Shown here in pieces: positions 31,217 through 35,333 of a DNA stretch of 35,333 nucleotides. The position numbers and the translations under genes were made by a program. The notes under the pieces were generated by a model. It searched no databases, had not been told where the DNA came from, and saw nothing but the letters and a program-made list of their open reading frames with translations. Origin of the DNA: a virus; IMG/VR virus record IMGVR_UViG_3300033146_004589, positions 1 to 35,333 of that record. One strand, 5' to 3'. Numbering within the stretch: the stretch's first letter is position 1; every line of letters starts with the position of its first letter.

Positions 31217-31515
31217 TAGTTTAGGTCTGCGAGTTTTTCTTCTATAATAGATGCTACTACAACATCTTTAAGATTTTTAGATACCGTCTCAAGTATAATG
31301 CTTGAGTCATATATTGCTTTTATACTAACTTGAGAATAAATTTTCTCAAGACCTTTGATTGCTTTATCTAATTCTGATATTGCAGGCAAAAGATCGTTAG
31401 CTTTAAAAGGAATATTTAACATGTTGTTTTCGATTATCCTGAATTCGAATACATCGTCTGGAGTGAGACTATCATCTACACCCCAGTTAGTACAGCTTCC
31501 TGATAAATTATCCAT
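31216..31515 (-). CDS. Hypothetical protein (99 aa)
   Basis: 99 residues from ATG at 31515 (MDNLSGSC); an ATG at 31533 adds six residues. The C-terminal two thirds are helical with hydrophobic heptads. Its start overlaps the end of the upstream membrane-protein gene. No family recognised. Confidence 0.5.
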   Translation of the reverse strand: MDNLSGSCTNWGVDDSLTPDDVFEFRIIENNMLNIPFKANDLLPAISELDKAIKGLEKIYSQVSIKAIYDSSIILETVSKNLKDVVVASIIEEKLADLN

Positions 31516-31885
31516 CTTTATTAGATTTACCATTCATGATATCTTCAACGGATAAAGTTCCATTAAATACATCTTCAATACAGTCTAAATAACCATTATC
31601 ATATTCTTCTTGGCATCCATCTTTAACATAAGCTTGTACATGCTCTACATATGGATTGTATTGAATATTAGATTTTTTATTATCAAGTTTTGCTTGATTA
31701 ATAATAACGAAAAGATTTAATACGAAAGCTATAAGAATAAGAAATCTTATATATACAGTAATATTAATCTTTTTAGTAGCCTCTGAAGTATTAGAAACCA
31801 TTGTAATAACAGTTTTTGATACTATCGATAATATGAGCACAACTCCTAGAATTATGAACAATACTAAAAATACGAATATAAACAT
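31508..31885 (-). CDS. Membrane protein, two TM segments (125 aa)
   Basis: 125 residues. TM 1 is at about 2-25 (FIFVFLVLFIILGVVLILSI) and TM 2 at about 45-63 (IRFLILIAFVLNLFVIINQ). The remainder is an acidic soluble domain with two cysteines (C91 and C101 approximately). Adjacent to another membrane protein gene upstream, with 3 bases between. Function unknown. Confidence 0.55.
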   Translation of the reverse strand: MFIFVFLVLFIILGVVLILSIVSKTVITMVSNTSEATKKINITVYIRFLILIAFVLNLFVIINQAKLDNKKSNIQYNPYVEHVQAYVKDGCQEEYDNGYLDCIEDVFNGTLSVEDIMNGKSNKDG

Positions 31886-31888
31886 AAT

Positions 31889-32362
31889 TTATTTTTTATA
31901 TCTGTTAGTTTTAAAATAACCTAAATACGATATGACTTCTGATTTCATAGTGCCATTATCCAAGAATCGTTTTGCATTTTTAATTTTATGAAGCGCAGGA
32001 ACAGTAAGGTTTCTTTTTCTTTTATCGAGTATATCATCTTGTTTCTCAAATGGAGATTCATTTTCATAAGTAAATACATCTTCTCCTTTTGAATTGACAT
32101 AAGTATATTTAACTCGATACCAGTAAAATGTTTTATTAGAATCCCAAATTTGATCTATATAATATCCAACCAAAGGAAGAAACATTAGTACAAGTCCAAA
32201 CTGATTAAAAACTTTATATATTATATCGTTAATAAGTTCATTCTTGCTTTCAGATACTAAATTCCAACCAAAGTAAGAATTGTAAATTACATAATAAATT
32301 GCTGATAAAATCAACAACCATATTCCTATCATCGCAGCTTTGCGATATCTTAAATTTTTCAT
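31889..32362 (-). CDS. Membrane protein, two TM segments (157 aa)
   Basis: 157 residues. TM 1 at about 12-30 (IGIWLLILSAIYYVIYNSYF) and TM 2 at about 50-68 (IYKVFNQFGLVLMFLPLVGY), then a basic soluble C-terminal domain of about 85 residues. Its pairing with the next membrane protein suggests a joint envelope function. No family recognised. Confidence 0.55.
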   Translation of the reverse strand: MKNLRYRKAAMIGIWLLILSAIYYVIYNSYFGWNLVSESKNELINDIIYKVFNQFGLVLMFLPLVGYYIDQIWDSNKTFYWYRVKYTYVNSKGEDVFTYENESPFEKQDDILDKRKRNLTVPALHKIKNAKRFLDNGTMKSEVISYLGYFKTNRYKK

Positions 32363-32364
32363 GA

Positions 32365-32772
32365 TTAATGTTTTATATGAATAAAATTGTTAGCTATATC
32401 AAATTCACCAGCGTTAAGTTGCTGTTGAAATTTAATTAATGATAATACATTGCCTTTAGCTTCTGCATTGTTAATGAATAATTTATCATCAAATTGTTCA
32501 TTATTAGGAATAAGAAATCCTCCATTATCCATATCGTCAGAATGAAGGAAATATACTTTAGGCTCTTCGAATACATTAGTTACGATAGTGTCAAACTCAT
32601 CGTAAAAATCGTTGTAAACATCCTGAACATCATCTTTGTAGATTAAGGCAGCGTCTTCGTTATCGCTTTCTTTCATCCACATGTTGTCTTCTTTCAATTG
32701 CATTGATGTTCTCGTTGCAATATGAGCACATTCGCTAGACACTTCTATTTGATTACCTCTATGGTCTTGCAT
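32365..32772 (-). CDS. Acidic hypothetical protein (135 aa)
   Basis: 135 residues from ATG at 32772; the frame is open to 32811 but overlaps the upstream gene. It is strongly acidic in the middle (DDVQDVYNDFYDEFDTIV). Such acidic small phage proteins can act as host-protein decoys, but nothing specific is visible. Confidence 0.5.
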   Translation of the reverse strand: MQDHRGNQIEVSSECAHIATRTSMQLKEDNMWMKESDNEDAALIYKDDVQDVYNDFYDEFDTIVTNVFEEPKVYFLHSDDMDNGGFLIPNNEQFDDKLFINNAEAKGNVLSLIKFQQQLNAGEFDIANNFIHIKH

Positions 32773-32773
32773 A

Positions 32774-33448
32774 TTAGTCTTTTTTAATAATTTCAAAATA
32801 AATAAATTCACCAGATTTTTGGTCGTGAGATGAGAACTTCAATCCCTCTTCAGTATAGCTCACACCTGCATATTTTACAACATCATCCAGTTCAAAATTA
32901 AACTGCGTTCCATTTACATGTATTGATAAATCTATAATAGCATCTTTAAGATGATCATAATGACCAAATATAATAGCCTCATTAATTTGAGGGACTACCT
33001 TAATAATAGTGTATTTGTTAGGCATTACTAATGTTTGTATTCTACCAGCAGAATCATCTTTCTCTACAGGAATTACAACATCAAACGGTCCAACTAACAC
33101 TTTTTTATCTAGATCATCAGGAAAATAAACATCCTCATATTCTTCAATAGTTATTTCAACTTCTTTTAAAGAATTACAAACCGTTGTATCAATGTCAGAA
33201 TAACCTTCCCCATTGTATGTGCTAACAACAACGCTAAGATTATCTTCAAGGTCTATTTCTACAAGTTCTCCTTCAGTATCTATAATACTATTACAAATAG
33301 TGAGAATACCTTTTAAATGAGGAGTTCCTGGAGCTTCAGGCATAAGTGTTATGAGCTTACTTAATGTTTCCGATTGCTTTCTAAGCAAATCAAAATCAAT
33401 ACCATCATAAAGCTCCTCTAGCTTTTTAATTTTATCTGAATTAATCAT
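32774..33448 (-). CDS. Acidic beta-rich hypothetical protein (224 aa)
   Basis: 224 residues. A short N-terminal helix is followed by a beta-rich, acidic body (LVEIDLEDNLSVVVSTYNG, VGPFDVVIPVEKDD). It starts inside the end of the upstream gene (8-base overlap). No motif or family recognised. Confidence 0.55.
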   Translation of the reverse strand: MINSDKIKKLEELYDGIDFDLLRKQSETLSKLITLMPEAPGTPHLKGILTICNSIIDTEGELVEIDLEDNLSVVVSTYNGEGYSDIDTTVCNSLKEVEITIEEYEDVYFPDDLDKKVLVGPFDVVIPVEKDDSAGRIQTLVMPNKYTIIKVVPQINEAIIFGHYDHLKDAIIDLSIHVNGTQFNFELDDVVKYAGVSYTEEGLKFSSHDQKSGEFIYFEIIKKD

Positions 33449-33758
33449 CTGGAAATAATTTCATTGTCATGTTATCGATCAAAGTAGCTTTAGAATATAA
33501 AGTTAAATCTCTGAATTGTATTGGTTGTATTTTTGAGAACGTCTCATCAACACCATGTAATAGACCGTCTGAGTCTATGTTTAGAATATGTATATCTTCA
33601 CAATTACCTGTATAAGGCTGAGTGTAAGATGATACAGCGTTAGAATCTAGGTTCATCACATCGTCTAGCGACTGAATATGAAGACCATCTTTAGGCTTGA
33701 TTACCATAAAATGTGTATCAAGCTCAATTTCGAAATTTCTATATTTTTGTGCAAACAT
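33441..33758 (-). CDS. Hypothetical protein (105 aa)
   Basis: 105 residues, beta-rich and acidic. It overlaps the following gene by 8 bases and lies 3 bases from the preceding one, in a run of similar small acidic proteins (33441-34535). No family recognised. Confidence 0.5.
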   Translation of the reverse strand: MFAQKYRNFEIELDTHFMVIKPKDGLHIQSLDDVMNLDSNAVSSYTQPYTGNCEDIHILNIDSDGLLHGVDETFSKIQPIQFRDLTLYSKATLIDNMTMKLFPDD

Positions 33759-33761
33759 AAT

Positions 33762-33962
33762 TTATAAGAATTCAATTTTTAATCCTGTTTTTTCATCAAC
33801 AACCATCCATTGACTGTTATTTTCGGTTACACTTGTTCCGTTGGCTTCATTAAAATCTTTAAAAAAATCAGAAGCGTCATCGTATATTGCAGAATCGTAA
33901 TCAGCAACATAAACTTTTGCTGATTCAAATTCCAGAATAATAATTTTATTTTTATTTAACAT
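33762..33962 (-). CDS. Hypothetical protein (66 aa)
   Basis: 66 residues from ATG at 33962, 4 bases after the previous stop; the longer frame to 34001 overlaps that gene. Beta-rich start (KIIILEFESAKVYVADYDSA) then acidic helix. No family recognised. Confidence 0.45.
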   Translation of the reverse strand: MLNKNKIIILEFESAKVYVADYDSAIYDDASDFFKDFNEANGTSVTENNSQWMVVDEKTGLKIEFL

Positions 33963-33966
33963 AGAA

Positions 33967-34269
33967 TTAAACTTTATGGTGAATAATTTTTCTAATAACA
34001 TTAATACACTGTAATAATGTGTGAGGGTTTACATTGTTTGAAATATCAGTTCTTCCAAGTATATGCATTTTAGCATTATCAATATCAGTAATGTTTTTTA
34101 CATCGTGATAGTTTAGCTTTATAGGATACTCGAAATTATTAGCTGGTGCAAAAGCGAAAGTATCTCCTAATTGTAACACTACATAATCGTATCTTGTAGC
34201 GTTACCAGGTTCATGTATTACATGAAATACATCATGTGATGTGTTTAATAATTGCGTAATTTTAAGCAT
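33967..34269 (-). CDS. Hypothetical protein (100 aa)
   Basis: 100 residues, His-rich (at least nine His, ending KIIHHKV), with strands in the middle (YDYVVLQLGDTFAFA). No recognised motif. It follows the G-rich gap at 34270-34331. Confidence 0.5.
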   Translation of the reverse strand: MLKITQLLNTSHDVFHVIHEPGNATRYDYVVLQLGDTFAFAPANNFEYPIKLNYHDVKNITDIDNAKMHILGRTDISNNVNPHTLLQCINVIRKIIHHKV

Positions 34270-34301
34270 AAATTTAATCTTTAGTTAATAAGTAAAATAT
34301 G

Positions 34302-34315
34302 TGGGGGTTTGGGGG
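34302..34315. other. G-rich element GGGGGTTTGGGGG in intergenic gap
   Basis: Two G5 tracts separated by TTT in an otherwise AT-rich gap between 34269 and 34332. Such runs are rare in this sequence. On the minus strand it reads as C tracts. Two tracts cannot form an intramolecular quadruplex by themselves. Role unknown. Confidence 0.5.
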
Positions 34316-34331
34316 ATTATCAACTTAGAAC

Positions 34332-34535
34332 TTAATTCATGGTCCGATTATCCCACATCCATATTCTTTTAGAGTCTATCGAAGACTCTTCAATTACCTT
34401 TTCTGCCTCAGCATGAGTAAGTCCTTCTCCTAAATATATGCATTCTTCACCTTCGTGATAAAATACATCATAACTTTCTTCGCAGTCTCGCATATCAGCG
34501 ATTTTCCTGCCATCTTTATCGATTGTGTACTCCAT
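34332..34535 (-). CDS. Small acidic hypothetical protein (67 aa)
   Basis: 67 residues. Strand-like start (MEYTIDKDGRKIADMRDCEE) and an acidic helix (THAEAEKVIEESS). Likely the first gene of the rightmost leftward transcript; the 87-base gap before the divergent gene at 34623 must hold the promoters for both, though I find no good consensus box. Confidence 0.5.
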   Translation of the reverse strand: MEYTIDKDGRKIADMRDCEESYDVFYHEGEECIYLGEGLTHAEAEKVIEESSIDSKRIWMWDNRTMN

Positions 34536-34622
34536 AATATTTTATTTATATGATAATTATCATTAATAAATTATATTTTTAATTATAATTTAGTGTCATG
34601 AAAACAATTAAAAATTCATGTA

Positions 34623-34946
34623 ATGGAAAAGGATGTAGTATTCGTGTTATTACTCTCCCTAATGACAGCAGGGCTAAGCCTGTTCTTTCAAAAGTGTATG
34701 GAGCAAGGAATGATATTCAGAAGATACTACCTATTCCTTGTTTACTTTTGGGTAAAGTGGCGTAAGCGTAAAGATAGATGGAAACGTAAAGTTCTACCTC
34801 CTTTAGGATTATGCATATGGTGTAATTCTGCATGGATCGCTGTGTCTGTTTACATATACTCATTCGGCATAGACATAATGATATTGCTATTTATAGGATT
34901 AACATACTTATTCGTACATGTTTTAAAAAATTTAATCAAAAATTAA
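34623..34946 (+). CDS. Membrane protein with CxxC motif (107 aa)
   Basis: 107 residues. TM 1 at about 5-22 (VFVLLLSLMTAGLSLFF), a basic amphipathic middle (VKWRKRKDRWKRK), then PLGLCIWCNSAWIAVSVYIY and a final TM (about 84-102). The LCIWCNSAW motif, a CxxC at a membrane edge followed by Trp, recalls DUF1360-like small membrane proteins. It is the only plus-strand gene at this end, divergent from the accessory cluster; its stop overlaps that of the following minus gene. Confidence 0.6.
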   Translation: MEKDVVFVLLLSLMTAGLSLFFQKCMEQGMIFRRYYLFLVYFWVKWRKRKDRWKRKVLPPLGLCIWCNSAWIAVSVYIYSFGIDIMILLFIGLTYLFVHVLKNLIKN

Positions 34947-35128
34947 TCTTCTTCATGATTTTTAATATCTTCAATTTTACCACCTTCAATTACCATTTCG
35001 GTGACTTTCATTCGGTGTTTTTTAGCATTCGCTTTTAGTGCTGGAAGGCAAGATATATAAGTGTCTTCGCTAGTGAATGTAGCTACTAATTCTGCATGAG
35101 AATTAGACTCGTAATATACTTTTACCAT
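34943..35128 (-). CDS. Hypothetical protein (61 aa)
   Basis: 61 residues from ATG at 35128 (MVKVYYESNSHAELV); an extension to 35173 is open but lacks support. Strands at both ends with a Lys-rich helix (ALKANAKKHRMKV) between and an acidic tail. Convergent with the membrane protein gene, sharing stop-codon bases. No family recognised. Confidence 0.5.
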   Translation of the reverse strand: MVKVYYESNSHAELVATFTSEDTYISCLPALKANAKKHRMKVTEMVIEGGKIEDIKNHEED

Positions 35129-35153
35129 AGTGTTTATTTTAAGATTAATAATT

Positions 35154-35210
35154 GATGCATTAAAACGCATCATAACATTTCGCTATATCGCATTGCTGCG
35201 CAACGCGCAA
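35154..35210. repeat. GC-rich pair of short inverted repeats
   Basis: GATGC (35154-35158) pairs with GCATC (35167-35171). Next to it TTGC-T-GC (35193-35199) pairs with GCGCAA (35205-35210) with one bulged T around GCAAC. The segment CATTGCTGCGCAACGCGCAA is much richer in GC than the surroundings. It lies between two small minus-strand ORFs and has no T tract, so it is not a standard terminator. It could be a protein-binding or processing site. Confidence 0.45.
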
Positions 35211-35231
35211 TAGCTCTATGTTATATTGCAT

Positions 35232-35327
35232 TTAATCTATTATAAATAAAGTAAATGCAATTCCTGTAATAGTATATATTACAATAACTTTTCTATAATT
35301 TTCAGCAATATTTGTAAATAGTCGCAT
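35232..35327 (-). CDS. Tiny membrane ORF (31 aa)
   Basis: ATG at 35325-35327 opens 31 codons: a basic start (MRLFTNIAENYRK) followed by a hydrophobic segment of 17 residues (VIVIYTITGIAFTLFII). The positive-inside start plus one TM would make a plausible micro-membrane protein. Short ORFs of this kind can arise by chance in AT-rich DNA. Confidence 0.3.
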   Translation of the reverse strand: MRLFTNIAENYRKVIVIYTITGIAFTLFIID

Positions 35328-35333
35328 AAATCC

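Noticed and set aside
34598-34765. 55-codon plus-strand frame starting MKTIKNSCNG, overlapping the membrane protein gene
   Set aside because: Out of frame with the 107-residue membrane protein, which has consistent TM segments and a CxxC motif; the shorter frame shows no motif.
1-35333. tRNA genes and CRISPR arrays
   Set aside because: No cloverleaf-like segments with TTC-A/GGTTC arms and no regularly spaced repeats were found by eye.

Overview
The window looks like part of a tailed-phage genome (or a metagenomic phage contig) infecting a member of the Bacteroidota. The reasons are that it is very AT-rich, its genes are densely packed in long one-strand runs, start codons lack clear Shine-Dalgarno sites and instead often sit in an A/T context (AAATTATGGC and similar), and the gene set is viral. 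The replication module (family-B polymerase, DnaB-type helicase, TOPRIM primase, Sak4-like ATPase, SSB-like protein, UDG, SF2 helicase, PD-(D/E)XK nuclease) resembles that of crAss-like phages. No capsid, portal or terminase gene is present, so I cannot assign a family.

Layout. (1) Positions 1-2752, plus strand: tail of an HNH/AP2-type endonuclease, a tiny ORF, then a lysis cassette (coiled-coil/TM protein, small two-TM holin candidate, Amidase_3 endolysin, spanin-like membrane protein, one unknown). A bidirectional terminator at 2773-2808 separates it from the opposing genes. (2) Positions 2810-18288, minus strand: unknown genes including one with a clear single-base frameshift, a DUF932-like protein, then replication and recombination genes. 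A lone plus-strand gene sits at 15340-15759. (3) Positions 18407-24813, minus strand: a MoxR-like AAA+ ATPase, an HD-domain protein and a large CobT-like VWA protein. The ATPase gene is cut into three exons by two group I introns, each with its own GIY-YIG homing endonuclease. The exons rejoin in frame to a 425-residue protein; one intron interrupts the Walker A loop and the other lies directly after Walker B. (4) Positions 24894-34535, minus strand: many small accessory genes, including a probable R-S-E ADP-ribosyltransferase, a lipoprotein glucosaminidase, a stand-alone DnaA domain IV-like protein, zinc-ribbon proteins and small membrane proteins. (5) Positions 34536-35333: a plus-strand membrane protein, a small minus-strand gene, a GC-rich inverted repeat and a 31-residue membrane ORF.

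How the parts fit. Regions 2 and 3 would be read leftward as early/middle operons; DnaB, primase, PolB, SSB, Sak4 and nucleases form the replication and recombination machine. The MoxR-HD-VWA triad resembles CobS/CobT-type AAA+/VWA chaperone pairs and is the strongest candidate here for an undescribed phage function. Several enzymes have altered catalytic residues: the UDG has Glu for the catalytic Asp and Tyr for the catalytic His, and the polymerase has lost acidic residues in two exonuclease motifs. All functional statements rest on motif recognition by eye; no database search was run.
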